Positions 15,817 to 24,278 of a stretch of 59,688 nt of DNA are shown here, one piece after another; positions within the stretch are counted from its first letter, which is position 1; the number at the start of each line of letters is the position of its first letter. The notes beneath the pieces are model-generated. The model did no database searches, had not been told where the DNA came from, and was given only the letters and a program-made list of their open reading frames with translations. Source of the DNA: Candidatus Zixiibacteriota bacterium (GTDB lineage Bacteria > RBG-13-66-14 > B26-G2 > WVWN01); assembly GCA_011773985.1 (NCBI GenBank), contig WVWN01000003.1, positions 1-59,688 of the forward strand. The letters are read 5' to 3'. The position numbers and the translations under genes are program-made.

Positions 15817-15845
15817 GAAAAAAACGCCCGTGCCGCGGACGGGGG
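15817..15845 (-). terminator. Terminator-like hairpin directly behind the MerR promoter
   Basis: On the minus strand CCCGT-CCGCGGC-ACGGG followed by GTTTTTTTC, abutting the -35 box. There is no minus-strand gene upstream (the helicase gene diverges), so it may insulate the promoter or be a relic. Confidence 0.4.
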
Positions 15846-15926
15846 CGGCTCGTCCGGTCTTGCCACGTCGGCTGCGTTCCGCAATATGATTTTATTTATC
15901 GGCGCCGATATGCTAATATTTAACTA

Positions 15927-17651
15927 ATGGCCTCCGCTTACCGAAAGCCGTTGATCGTCCAGTCGGATCGCACGCTATTTCTGGAGGTCGACCACCCCCT
16001 GCACGAGGAGGTCCGCGACCGCCTGTTGCCTTTCGCCGAGCTCGTCAAAAGCCCGGAGCACGTGCACACCTACCGCGTAACGCCGATATCGCTCTGGAAC
16101 GCCGCAGCCGCCGGCCTCGGCTCGGACGACATCGTCGGAACGCTGAGGGAGTACAGCCGCTACGATGTCCCCGCCATAATCGAACGGTTGGTTTACGACC
16201 AGATAAGCCGCTACGGTAAGGTGAAGTTGTTGCGCGACGACGGCGGTTACTACCTGGACGTCGAGGAGGACGTCTTGCTCGCGCAGATCATGAACAACCG
16301 GAAGGTGGCGGCATATTTCGAGGGCGGCGTCTTCGACGCGAGGAGAGTGCGGCTCAAGGAGTACGCGCGGGGGCACGTAAAGAGCGCGTTGATCCGCTTC
16401 GGCATTCCCGTCGAGGATTTGGCCGGGTACGTCGAAGGCGCTCCCTTGGAAATCACGTTGCGCGGGCGACGCGCCGCCACGGGCGAACCGATCGTCGTCC
16501 GCGATTATCAACGGGCCGCGGCGGAGGCTTTTTACCGGGCGGGCTCCGCCGCGGGCGGTTCGGGCGTGGTCGTGCTGCCTTGCGGCGCGGGGAAAACCAT
16601 CGTCGGCATGGTCGCCATGGCTGAAGTCGGCGTCCAGACGCTCATCCTCGTGACTAACGTTACCGCGGTGCACCAGTGGCGAGAGGAACTTTTGGATAAG
16701 ACGATGCTCGCGGCGGGGGACATCGGCGAGTACACCGGTATGGCCAAGGAAAGGCGGCCGGTTACGGTAGCCACTTATCAGATCCTGGTTTGGCGGCCCA
16801 CCAAAAAAGGCCCGTTTCCCCATTTCAAACTTTTCAACGAGCGCGACTGGGGTCTTATCATATACGACGAAGTCCACCTGTTGCCGGCGCCGGTTTTCCG
16901 GATAACGGCGGAGATACAGGCCCGACGCAGGCTCGGCCTGACGGCGACGCTCGTCCGCGAGGACGGAAAAGAGGACGAAGTCTTTTCCCTCATCGGGCCG
17001 AAGCGGTACGATACCCCCTGGAAGGAGCTCGAGCGCAAGAACTGGATCGCGCGGGCGGTGTGCCGGGAACTCCGCGTCGCGATGGTCGCCGAGGACCGCC
17101 TGCGCTACGCCGTCGCCTCCAACCACCGGCGGTTTCGCGTGGCCGCGGAAAACCCGCGGAAGGTCCCCGTCGTAGAACGGTTGCTGGAGCTTCATCGAGG
17201 CCACAGCATTTTGATTATAGGGCACTACTTGAACCAGCTCGACATTATTGCCGAGGCGGTCCGGGCGCCGCTAATAACCGGCAAGACCCCCCAGGGCGAA
17301 CGCGACGTGCTATACGAGGAATTCAGGCGGGGCCGGATTCCCGTATTAGTCGTTTCAAAGGTGGCCAACTTCGCGCTCGACCTGCCCGACGCCAACGTGG
17401 CCGTCCAGGTTTCCGGCACCTTCGGCTCGAGGCAGGAGGAGGCCCAGCGTCTGGGTAGGATTTTGCGGCCCAAGTCCGGCGAGAACGTGGCGTATTTTTA
17501 TACGCTCGTGTCCCGCGATACGGTGGAACAGGATTACGCGCTGAAACGAGAGCTTTTCTTGACGGAGCAGGGTTACCAGTACGAGATCGCCGACGCCGAC
17601 GGCTTCTTCGCCGCGATGCCCCGGGCGGCGGCGGGAGCGCCGCGGCCGTGA
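15927..17651 (+). CDS. XPB/Rad25-type DNA helicase
   Basis: A 574-residue SF2 helicase. Residues ~1-190 match the XPB N-terminal damage-recognition region. They are followed by the Q-like motif VVRDYQRAAAEAF, Walker A PCGAGKT (from residue 218), the DEVH box (314-317), SAT-like LTATL, the XPB-specific RED loop (Arg344-Glu-Asp), and helicase C-terminal motifs (SKVANFALDLPDANVAVQVSG, EEAQRLGRILRP). XPB homologues act in DNA opening and repair; bacterial versions occur sporadically, for example in actinobacteria and thermophiles. It overlaps the next gene by four bases, suggesting co-transcription with a beta-barrel lipoprotein, which is an odd pairing. No Bax1-type nuclease neighbour is seen. 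Confidence 0.9.
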   Translation: MASAYRKPLIVQSDRTLFLEVDHPLHEEVRDRLLPFAELVKSPEHVHTYRVTPISLWNAAAAGLGSDDIVGTLREYSRYDVPAIIERLVYDQISRYGKVKLLRDDGGYYLDVEEDVLLAQIMNNRKVAAYFEGGVFDARRVRLKEYARGHVKSALIRFGIPVEDLAGYVEGAPLEITLRGRRAATGEPIVVRDYQRAAAEAFYRAGSAAGGSGVVVLPCGAGKTIVGMVAMAEVGVQTLILVTNVTAVHQWREELLDKTMLAAGDIGEYTGMAKERRPVTVATYQILVWRPTKKGPFPHFKLFNERDWGLIIYDEVHLLPAPVFRITAEIQARRRLGLTATLVREDGKEDEVFSLIGPKRYDTPWKELERKNWIARAVCRELRVAMVAEDRLRYAVASNHRRFRVAAENPRKVPVVERLLELHRGHSILIIGHYLNQLDIIAEAVRAPLITGKTPQGERDVLYEEFRRGRIPVLVVSKVANFALDLPDANVAVQVSGTFGSRQEEAQRLGRILRPKSGENVAYFYTLVSRDTVEQDYALKRELFLTEQGYQYEIADADGFFAAMPRAAAGAPRP

Positions 17652-18805
17652 CGGCGAGGTGGGCGGCGCACGCGTCCGCGGCGGCGGCGTTGGCTACGGC
17701 GTTATTCCTTAGCTCGTGCGGCAACGTCTATTACCGCGATTGGTCGCCGAGCTATCGCCAGGAGACGATACATCTGGGCGAAGTCAGCCACGTCGTCGAC
17801 GCCCGTTCCGTCGGCCTGGCGGGCGCGGGGCGGGCCTCGGTTTACGGCGCCGAGGCGGCCGTATCCAATCCCGCGGCGTTGGCTTCGCTCCGCGGGGGGG
17901 CGGTGAGCGCGGGGGGCGGTTACCGTTTTTGGGGTTACAATTTGCAGCCGGCCCCGGAAGACGTTCAAGCAGAATCCTTCGTCGGCTCCTTTGCCGGCTC
18001 GTACGCCGCCGGGGCGTGGGCCCTTGCCGCGGAACGGTTCGCGGTAGGAGGCGCCCTCTGGACGCCCCACGACTACACGTACGAAGTCGGGGGAGAGGGC
18101 ATGGGCGGGGAGATGAAGAGTCGCGGCGCGTTGCGCGCCGTGGGGCCGGCTATGGCCGTAAGGGCGTGGGGGTTGTCTTTAGGCTTGGGCGCGGACTTCC
18201 TGTGGGGCCGCCAAACGATTACCTCCGACCAGGAGGGGTTCGCTGGTTTCGACGGCCGCGGCAAGGGATACGACGTACGGGCGTCGGCGATGAAGCGTTT
18301 CGACGTCGCTCCCGGCTGGAGATTGTCGGCGGCGGCGTTGGGTAAAAAAGGAGCGGCGGTTGATTTCACGGGCGAGGCGGATTACGACGTCCAGTTTCCG
18401 CCTTCGGCGGGCGCGGCGTTTTCCCTTAAGGCGTACAGCATAAGCGTGCACGTCGACTACCTTTACACGTTTTATAGCGCGATGGATGCGAGCGATGACG
18501 ACGTGGCGCGGGTGATAGATGCCGTCGCGCGGGACGCCGGTTGGGCGTCTTTAGGGGCCGAGTACGTCACCGCGGGGGGCGCGGTGGCGCGGGCCGGCCT
18601 CAGTTACCGCCCCTGGTACATAAGAAATGCCGCGAGCCGGCGCGTCGATTCTTGGAGGTACGCAATCGGCGGCGGGTGGCCGGCGTTAGACCGTCACGGC
18701 CGGCTCGACGTTGGGTTGGGGTACGGCCGGCGGGGGGAGCTCGCCTCGGACGGTTACTTCGCGGACATTATAGAATTACAGGCGACGTTCAATTATTTCT
18801 GGTAG
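17648..18805 (+). CDS. Outer-membrane beta-barrel protein with lipoprotein signal (UPF0164/PorV/FadL-like)
   Basis: The 385-residue protein starts at a GTG that overlaps the helicase stop. The N-terminal hydrophobic segment ends in LFLSSC, a lipobox. Then DARSVGLAGAGRASVYGAEAAVSNPAALASL is the conserved opening of the PorV/UPF0164/FadL-like barrel group. The remainder is a series of amphipathic strands rich in Gly and Tyr, ending with an aromatic residue (ATFNYFW), as outer-membrane barrels do. It indicates a diderm cell envelope. PorV-type proteins sometimes serve secretion systems, but the role here is not known. Confidence 0.75.
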   Translation: MTARWAAHASAAAALATALFLSSCGNVYYRDWSPSYRQETIHLGEVSHVVDARSVGLAGAGRASVYGAEAAVSNPAALASLRGGAVSAGGGYRFWGYNLQPAPEDVQAESFVGSFAGSYAAGAWALAAERFAVGGALWTPHDYTYEVGGEGMGGEMKSRGALRAVGPAMAVRAWGLSLGLGADFLWGRQTITSDQEGFAGFDGRGKGYDVRASAMKRFDVAPGWRLSAAALGKKGAAVDFTGEADYDVQFPPSAGAAFSLKAYSISVHVDYLYTFYSAMDASDDDVARVIDAVARDAGWASLGAEYVTAGGAVARAGLSYRPWYIRNAASRRVDSWRYAIGGGWPALDRHGRLDVGLGYGRRGELASDGYFADIIELQATFNYFW

Positions 18806-18852
18806 ACGGGTAGCGTTTTCGGTTTGTTTTTCGCGACTATTGACGGCGGAGC

Positions 18853-19521
18853 TTGACGAAGGAAAGACCCATCGTAAGATGCGCGCGCCACGCGGGACGG
18901 CCCGCCGTGGCGAATTGCGTCGTTTGCGGCGAGCCGGTTTGCGGGGAGTGTGCGCGCGTAGTCGACGGCAATTATTATTGCGCGCGGGACGAGCCTTCCG
19001 CCGGTGCGAAAGACGCGGTGCCTCGGCGCGGGGGCGGCCGCTTGCGCCTTGGCCTTTTGCTCGTCGTCGTCGCCGCGGTCGGGGTTTCCTGGGGCGTTTT
19101 GGCGTTGCTTCGACCCAAGGTGGAGGCGGGCGCGAAGCTATACCGGCGGGCGTTGACGCGCCAGCGGCTAACCGAGATAGCTGAGGCGGCCGCCGCCTAT
19201 AAAAGAGACGTGGGCCACTACCCTACTGAAGAGGAGGGCCTTAGGGCGTTGGTGGTCGACCCGGGCGATGGCGCGAAATGGTTTGGACCTTATTTACGGG
19301 AGTCTTACGTTGACGACGGCGCCGTCGTGGACGTAGCCGGAAGGTCGTTGGGATACCGCGCTTCCGCCGGGGGGTACGTCATAATAGCCGCGGGCGAAGA
19401 CGGCGAATTGGGCACGGGGGACGACGTGGAATTATCTTTGGAGGAGGGTTCGCGGCCGCGGCCCGAAGTCCCCGTTCCAGATTTGCGGGGTTTTTTCGCC
19501 TCCGGGGGCGACGTGGGTTGA
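18853..19521 (+). CDS. B-box-like zinc finger fused to a GspG-type pseudopilin domain
   Basis: A 222-residue protein (TTG start after GGCGGAG). Residues ~8-48 hold a B-box-like zinc module (CARHAGRPAVANCVVCGEPVCGECARV, then YYCARD), residues ~64-88 one transmembrane helix (LRLGLLLVVVAAVGVSWGVLALL), and residues ~100-200 a type II secretion major-pseudopilin domain (EIAEAAAAYKRDVGHYPTEEEGLRAL, FGPYL, IIAAGEDGELGTGDDVE). Normal GspG has a prepilin-peptidase signal where this protein has a zinc finger, and the membrane helix is not of prepilin type. So it is probably not a pilus subunit but a membrane protein with a cytosolic zinc module and an outward pseudopilin head. Convergent with larC. Confidence 0.75.
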   Translation: MTKERPIVRCARHAGRPAVANCVVCGEPVCGECARVVDGNYYCARDEPSAGAKDAVPRRGGGRLRLGLLLVVVAAVGVSWGVLALLRPKVEAGAKLYRRALTRQRLTEIAEAAAAYKRDVGHYPTEEEGLRALVVDPGDGAKWFGPYLRESYVDDGAVVDVAGRSLGYRASAGGYVIIAAGEDGELGTGDDVELSLEEGSRPRPEVPVPDLRGFFASGGDVG

Positions 19522-19538
19522 AATAGGGTAGGGCGGCG

Positions 19539-20777
19539 TTAGTCGAAATCTCCGGGCGCCGGTTCCTTGCCGGCGCTTTTTTCGTCCGGGGCGCGCGCGG
19601 CAAGTCGCGCCGCTGCGGCCTCGAGCGCGCGCGCAACTTCGCGGACGGCCACCCCCGCCCTCGAGGCGAGTTCGGCCGCGCTCTCGTACTCCGCGTGAGG
19701 GAACATTTCGCCCTCGGCGCCGACGGCTAATTTTACTTTGCCCGTGCCGTATTCGCTTTCTACCGTTACGACGCGCCTCTCCAGGATTTTACGGGCGGCC
19801 TCGTAGTAGCGGACGCCGAGGGTGGACGTATAGCGGAGGACGAGGTCGCACAAGCGTTCGCGGTCCTCCAGCCGGCCTATAATTTTTACGGCGTGGCCCG
19901 GGCGGCCCTTCTTCATTACCGCAGGCGTAACGGCGACGTCCAGCGCGCCGGCGCCCAGGAGCGCTTGCGCAGCGAAGGACAGCTCCTCCGGCGTCATGTC
20001 GTCGACGTTGGCCTCGAGTACGGCCACTTGGCCCTCGAGGCCGGCTTTCGCCTGCGGGAGCGTTTCCCCCAGGAAGGCGCGCAACACGTTCGGGAATTCG
20101 GGCGGGTCGGCCGTGCCGGGGCCGTAGCCCGCGGCTTCGATCGTCATCGTCGGCATCTGCCCGAACCCGTCGGCGACGGTGGCGATGAGCGCCGCGCCCG
20201 TAGGCGTCGTGAATTCGCCGGAGACGCCGCCGCCGAAAGCCGGAACGCCGCGCAGAAGCTCGAGCGTCGCCGGGGCCGGGACGGGCAACTTGCCGTGCGC
20301 GGTTTCGACGTAACCGGAGCCGAGCCTAAGGGGCGAGGCCACGACACGGTCCGCCTTTACTATTTCCAAAAGGATAAAAGCGCCCACGACGTCGACCACG
20401 GCGTCCACCGCGCCGAGCTCGTGGAAGGTCGTACGGCCGACGGCGGCCCGGTGGGCCCGTCGCTCCGCCTCCGCCAACTTCCGGAAGGTTCGGCCGGCTC
20501 TTTCCTTGACGTACGGCGATAACGGCGCACGGGCGAGCAGAACTTCCACCGCGCTCACGTCGTCGAAGTGCGGCGCTTCCGCGGACACGATTACTTCTAC
20601 GCCGACCGCTTCTACGCCGCCCCGCAGACGGGGTGGGTAAGCCAATTGGACGCCGGGGAGCTTTAGCCGCGCCAGGCCCTCCTCGAGCCTTTTACGGCCG
20701 TCCGTCAAGTCGAGGAAGGCAGAGAGCAACGTATCGCCGCTCGCGCCGGCGTTTCCGTCAAGGTACAGGAGCTTCAT
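19539..20777 (-). CDS. larC: LarC, nickel-pincer cofactor nickel chelatase
   Basis: A 412-residue protein starting MKLLYLDGNAGASGDTLLSAF, the LarC N-terminal signature. The middle includes TTFHELGAVDAVVDVVG and GEFTTPTGAALIATV, and the C-terminal domain has LEANVDDMTPEELSFAAQ and KKGRPGHAVKII. LarC inserts nickel into the bis-thiocarboxylated pyridinium mononucleotide to complete the NPN cofactor used by lactate racemase (LarA) and relatives. The gene is intact, not split into larC1/larC2. The frame is open far upstream to 21257, but ATG 20777 overlaps the larB stop as ATGA, the usual operon arrangement. Confidence 0.93.
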   Translation of the reverse strand: MKLLYLDGNAGASGDTLLSAFLDLTDGRKRLEEGLARLKLPGVQLAYPPRLRGGVEAVGVEVIVSAEAPHFDDVSAVEVLLARAPLSPYVKERAGRTFRKLAEAERRAHRAAVGRTTFHELGAVDAVVDVVGAFILLEIVKADRVVASPLRLGSGYVETAHGKLPVPAPATLELLRGVPAFGGGVSGEFTTPTGAALIATVADGFGQMPTMTIEAAGYGPGTADPPEFPNVLRAFLGETLPQAKAGLEGQVAVLEANVDDMTPEELSFAAQALLGAGALDVAVTPAVMKKGRPGHAVKIIGRLEDRERLCDLVLRYTSTLGVRYYEAARKILERRVVTVESEYGTGKVKLAVGAEGEMFPHAEYESAAELASRAGVAVREVARALEAAAARLAARAPDEKSAGKEPAPGDFD

Positions 20778-21538
20778 TTTTCCGCCGCGGCCGCGCGGCG
20801 GGCGATCAAGGCCGCGGCGTACCCGGCGCCGAAGCCGTTGTCTATGTTGACGACCAATACGCCGCCGGCGCACGAGTTGAGCATAGTTAAAAGAGGAGCG
20901 ACGCCGCCGAAGCTCGCGCCGTAGCCGACGCTCGTCGGAACCGCGACGACAGGCCCGCCGCCCAAGCCGGCGACGACGCTCGCCAGAGCCCCCTCCATCC
21001 CGGCGACGACGATTACGCAGTCGGCCTTTCGGATAACGTCGAGTTTGTCCACGAGGCGATGCAGGCCGGCCACGCCAACGTCGTAGACCCTCTCGACGTT
21101 GCACCCGACGACCTCGGCCGTAACCGCGGCCTCCTCCGCGACCGGTATGTCCGCCGTCCCCGCGGAGAGGACGAGTACGCGGCCGCGAAGTTCCACGGCC
21201 GTTTCGCCGGCGACGACGACCGCGCGCGCCTCCTCGTGGTAGCGGGCGCCGGGGCATTTCTCGCGGATCGCTTCGTAAGTCTCGCGCGTGGCTCTCGTGG
21301 CGAGTACGGGGGCGCCCGTTTCGGCGATGCGTGCGGCGATGGCTGTGGCTTGCGCGGGCGTCTTTCCCTCGCAGAACACGGCCTCCGGGAAGCCGGTGCG
21401 GAGCGGCCGGTGCGTGTCTACGCGCGCGAAGCCCAGGTCGGCGTACGGCAGATGGCGCAAGCGTTCTACCGCTTCATCGACGCCAACGTCGCCCGCGGCT
21501 ACGGCGCGGAGTAATTCCTCGAGTTTCTTAGGGTCCAT
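20774..21538 (-). CDS. larB: LarB, pyridinium-3,5-biscarboxylic acid mononucleotide synthase
   Basis: The 254-residue protein has the family's helical N-terminus (LEELLRAVAAGDVGVDEAVERL) and the DTHRPLRTGFPEAVFCEGKTP segment, then a PurE/AIR-carboxylase-like C-terminal half (VLSAGTADIPVAEEAA, VVAGMEGALASVVAGL, VPTSVGYGASFGG, NIDNGFGAGYAA). It carboxylates and hydrolyses nicotinic acid adenine dinucleotide in the first step of nickel-pincer cofactor synthesis. It lies between dus (11-base overlap) and larC (4-base overlap); the sulfur-inserting LarE is encoded at 43133-43960. LarA is not in the window. Confidence 0.93.
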   Translation of the reverse strand: MDPKKLEELLRAVAAGDVGVDEAVERLRHLPYADLGFARVDTHRPLRTGFPEAVFCEGKTPAQATAIAARIAETGAPVLATRATRETYEAIREKCPGARYHEEARAVVVAGETAVELRGRVLVLSAGTADIPVAEEAAVTAEVVGCNVERVYDVGVAGLHRLVDKLDVIRKADCVIVVAGMEGALASVVAGLGGGPVVAVPTSVGYGASFGGVAPLLTMLNSCAGGVLVVNIDNGFGAGYAAALIARRAAAAEK

Positions 21539-22532
21539 CCTCGGGCGGCTTTGCGAACTCTTCCAATAGGTCGGCGACGTCGCGGCGGCAGGCGACGCGG
21601 GCCGCGCGGGGTAGGAGGGCTTTGGCGCCGCGCGCCCCTTTTAAGTACGCGAGGAGGTGTATGCGGAAATGCCGCGCCGCGCGCTCCTCCCCGTCGAGCG
21701 CCGCGGCCTTGTCGAAATGGAACATTATCGCCTCCGCCAATTCGGCCCGCGACGGCGCCGCCGGCACCGCGCCGTCCGCCAGGTAGGTTTCTATATCGTT
21801 AATTAAATAAGGTCGGCTCACCGCGGCCCGCCCCACCATGACCCCCGCGGCGGCTGTTTCTTTCAACAGCGCTTCGGCGTCCTGCGGCGTTTCGACGCCG
21901 CCGTTGGCCCAGACCGGCAAAGGGACCGTTTCCGCGATCTCCTTTACGGCGTAAAAATCCACCGGCCCGCGCAGGCCCTGGTCGACGGCGCGGCCGTGTA
22001 CGGTCAGTGCCGCCACCCCCTCCTCGGAGAGCAACTTCGCCGCGGCGAGGGTGCTTTTATCGGACGGGTCGCGCGCCAACCTCATCTTGGCGGTGACGGG
22101 GACGGGCGAGGCCGCGACGACGGCCCGGGCGATTCTGCGCAGCGCCACCGCGTTACCCGCCAGCGCCGCGCCGGCTTCCTGCTTGCGTATCTTGGGCGCG
22201 GGGCAGCCGAGGTTAACGTCGACCAGCGGGAAGCCGGCGTCCGCGACTATCTTCGCCGCCTCGGCCATACCACCGCGCCGGGCGCCGAAAATCTGCGCCG
22301 CGACCACCGGCGCGTCGTCGTCGCCCCGGGCCAGGAGGCGGAGGGTATTGCGGTTACGGCGAACGAGGCCCTCGGCGGATATGAGCGGCGTGACGGCGTA
22401 GGGGCAGCCGAACGTCGCGACGGCGGCGCGGAAAGGATACTCGGTGTAGCCGGCCAGCGGCGCGAGCGCCACGCGCCCGGGGACCTCGACGGTGCCGACC
22501 TTTATCGTACGGGAGTTCGAAGCCTCGGCCAA
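21528..22532 (-). CDS. dus: tRNA-dihydrouridine synthase (DusB-like)
   Basis: A 334-residue FMN-dependent TIM barrel that reduces uridines in the tRNA D-loop. Signature elements are LAPLAGYTEYPFR, the catalytic-cysteine motif DVNLGCPAPKIRKQEAGAAL (Cys110), VTAKMRL, ALTVHGRAVDQGLRG and ANGGVETPQDAEALL, followed by the helical C-terminal domain. The start is TTG 22532, two bases after the stop of the upstream HEPN gene; the usual DusB-like N-terminus begins shortly after it. It leads into larB with overlapping ends. Confidence 0.9.
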   Translation of the reverse strand: MAEASNSRTIKVGTVEVPGRVALAPLAGYTEYPFRAAVATFGCPYAVTPLISAEGLVRRNRNTLRLLARGDDDAPVVAAQIFGARRGGMAEAAKIVADAGFPLVDVNLGCPAPKIRKQEAGAALAGNAVALRRIARAVVAASPVPVTAKMRLARDPSDKSTLAAAKLLSEEGVAALTVHGRAVDQGLRGPVDFYAVKEIAETVPLPVWANGGVETPQDAEALLKETAAAGVMVGRAAVSRPYLINDIETYLADGAVPAAPSRAELAEAIMFHFDKAAALDGEERAARHFRIHLLAYLKGARGAKALLPRAARVACRRDVADLLEEFAKPPEDGP

Positions 22533-22534
22533 TT

Positions 22535-22945
22535 TTAACCTTCTCCCGGCGCCAGTTTATTTACCAAATCCACGGCCTTGCGCGCGAGCTCGAGCGCGAC
22601 CTCGGCCTGCTCGGGCGTGACGGCGTACGCCGGGACGTCCTCGGCGAAGCTGTCGGGGAAGCGCGGTGCTGTGTAAAAGTCGTCGAGTTTGCCGACGTCG
22701 GCGACGGCCTCGAAAGGCGCGGCGCGCGAGCTGCACTTCAGCACGAGGGACCTTATCGAATGGCCGAAGACGGCGGTTTCGTCGTTGTAGTAGAGGTATG
22801 CTTTGAGAGCGCGCTCCGCGGCCTGGTGGGCCAGAAACGTCGCCCATTCGTAAGCGTCGTTTTTCTGGAGGACCGCGGCCGCGTCGAGGTCGCGTTGGGC
22901 TTGCTGCAGCCAACGTTTGAATATGCGCAGTTTATCTTCTTCCAT
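22535..22945 (-). CDS. HEPN-domain protein
   Basis: A 136-residue all-helical protein with the HEPN core: RWLQQAQRDLDAAAVL, WATFLAHQAAERALKAYLYY and the FGHSIRSLV segment. HEPN proteins are often RNases or tRNA-binding partners in toxin-antitoxin modules, usually beside an MNT nucleotidyltransferase. No MNT gene is next to this one; the neighbour is dus, so a tRNA-related role is as likely as a toxin role. The canonical RxxxxH active motif of toxic HEPNs is not clear. Confidence 0.85.
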   Translation of the reverse strand: MEEDKLRIFKRWLQQAQRDLDAAAVLQKNDAYEWATFLAHQAAERALKAYLYYNDETAVFGHSIRSLVLKCSSRAAPFEAVADVGKLDDFYTAPRFPDSFAEDVPAYAVTPEQAEVALELARKAVDLVNKLAPGEG

Positions 22946-23203
22946 AACGCTCCCGGCGCCCCGGCCTTCACGTTAAGGCCAGGAAGGGGACGACGGATTA
23001 CGACGGCGTTCTTTCGTTTAGAACGCGGCCCTCACGCCGTAAAATTATCATAAATCGGTATATTAGGCAAAAAGAAAAGCCGCCTCCCCGCGGTTCCGTG
23101 TAAACGCGAGACATGTAGGGGCCGGTCTTTAGGCCGGCCCGGCGCCGGCCGAAAACGGGCCGACCCGAAGGCCGGCCCCTACGTTTGCACATCTGTTGTG
23201 GGT
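22946..23203. other. Intergenic region with REP element
   Basis: About 260 bases between the convergent-direction-neutral ends of the NHL and HEPN genes. Apart from the palindromic repeat at 23115-23182 and a short AT-rich stretch near 23040-23080, I see no gene. Confidence 0.6.
23115..23182. repeat. Long palindromic REP-like element, copy 1
   Basis: A 68-base imperfect palindrome beginning GTAGGGGCCGGTCTTTAGG and ending with its complement CCTACG-type arm (GGCCGGCCCCTAC). The same element, preceded by the same GTAAACGC(G/A)AGACAT flank, recurs at 32209-32275. It lies just past the 3' end of an NHL gene. The hairpin could also end transcription of that gene. Confidence 0.75.
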
Positions 23204-24166
23204 TTACCGGAACAACGCCTTCACGCGGCCGAGGGAGGCCGGCGCGACGGCGACGTTGACCCACCGGAAGTACTGGATGCGGTTGTTCTGGGTGTCCGCG
23301 ACGTAGACGCGGTTCCCGCCGGGCGCCACCGCGACGCCGAACGGGTTCTTGAAGCGGCTGTTCGCCCCGCCCCGCGAGCCCCACTTGCCCAGGAACGAGC
23401 CGCTAGCCGTGAAGTACTGGATGCGGTCGTTGCCCATGTCGGCGACGTAGACGTAGCCGTTGGGCGCGACGGCGATACCCCAGGCCGATTCGAACTGGCC
23501 GTCGGCCGCGCCGCGCCTGCCCCACTGGCCCAGGTACGAGCCCACGGGGGTAAAATACTGGACGCGGTGGTTGTCGCCGTCGGTGACGTACGCGTTGTTG
23601 TTGGGGGCGAGTGCGACGCTTATGGCCGCGAGAAACTCGCCCTGGCCTGAGCCCCGCGAGCCCCACTTGCCCAGGAACGAACCGCTGGAGGTGAAGTACT
23701 GGACGCGCTCGTTTTCGCTGTCGACGACGTAGACGTAGCCGTTAGCGGCCGCGGCCGCGTCGGTAGGCATCTCGAACTGGCCGTTGCCGGTCCCCTTCGA
23801 GCCCCACCGCCCGAGTAAGCTGCCGCTCGCGGTGAAGTACTGGATGCGGTTGTAGTTAGTGTCGGCGACGTAGACGCTGCCGGCGGGAGCCACGCCCAGG
23901 CCGAACGGGAAGTACATCTCCAAGACGCCGCCGAATTTGCCGAGGAACGAGCCGGTCGGCGTGAAGTATTGGATGCGGCTGTTGTAGGTGTCGGCGACGT
24001 AGACGTTTCCGCTGGGGCCGACGGCCACGTCCATCGGCGTGGCGAACTGGCCGTCGCCCATGCCGCTGGAGCCCCATTTGCCCTCGTAGACCCATTCCGC
24101 GAGAGCGCCGGAGGCGAGGGCCAGCGCGGCGAGCGCCGCGGCCGTAGCGATTTTGCCTAGTAACAT
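23204..24166 (-). CDS. Secreted NHL-repeat beta-propeller with conserved C-terminal tail (NHL-1)
   Basis: The 320-residue protein has a signal peptide (MLLGKIATAAALAALALASGALA) and six NHL repeats of ~47 residues with the pattern GxGxGQFxxPxGVAVAPNGxVYVADTxNxRIQYFTxxGSFLGKWG, giving one six-bladed propeller. It ends APASLGRVKALFR. NHL propellers usually bind ligands or proteins, often outside the cell. The leader contains GAGAGGAGA before ATG. It is the last and most GC-rich NHL gene of the array, and its stop (TAA) is not fused to a palindrome, unlike the others, although a REP element follows 20 bases later. Confidence 0.85.
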   Translation of the reverse strand: MLLGKIATAAALAALALASGALAEWVYEGKWGSSGMGDGQFATPMDVAVGPSGNVYVADTYNSRIQYFTPTGSFLGKFGGVLEMYFPFGLGVAPAGSVYVADTNYNRIQYFTASGSLLGRWGSKGTGNGQFEMPTDAAAAANGYVYVVDSENERVQYFTSSGSFLGKWGSRGSGQGEFLAAISVALAPNNNAYVTDGDNHRVQYFTPVGSYLGQWGRRGAADGQFESAWGIAVAPNGYVYVADMGNDRIQYFTASGSFLGKWGSRGGANSRFKNPFGVAVAPGGNRVYVADTQNNRIQYFRWVNVAVAPASLGRVKALFR

Positions 24167-24230
24167 GAGTCTCCTCTCGATAATAAGTGGTTTCCTTAAA
24201 TATAGCAGAATAAGGCGGCCGGCTCCAATT

Positions 24231-24256
24231 AAAAAAGGCCGGCGCCAAGGCCGGCC
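24231..24256 (-). terminator. Terminator after NHL-2
   Basis: On the minus strand GGCCGGCC and GCCGGCC pair around TTGGC and are followed by TTTTTT, 23 bases after the NHL-2 stop. Confidence 0.7.
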
Positions 24257-24278
24257 CGTATTTTAACGGCAAACGCCC

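Noticed and set aside
15975-17225. 416-residue minus-strand open frame opposite the XPB helicase
   Set aside because: Shadow of a gene with all helicase motifs on the plus strand.
19539-21257. 572-residue open frame that includes LarC with a long Arg-rich N-terminal extension
   Set aside because: The extension is the antisense-like reading of larB in another frame; the LarC N-terminus MKLLYLDG begins at 20777 with an ATGA overlap.
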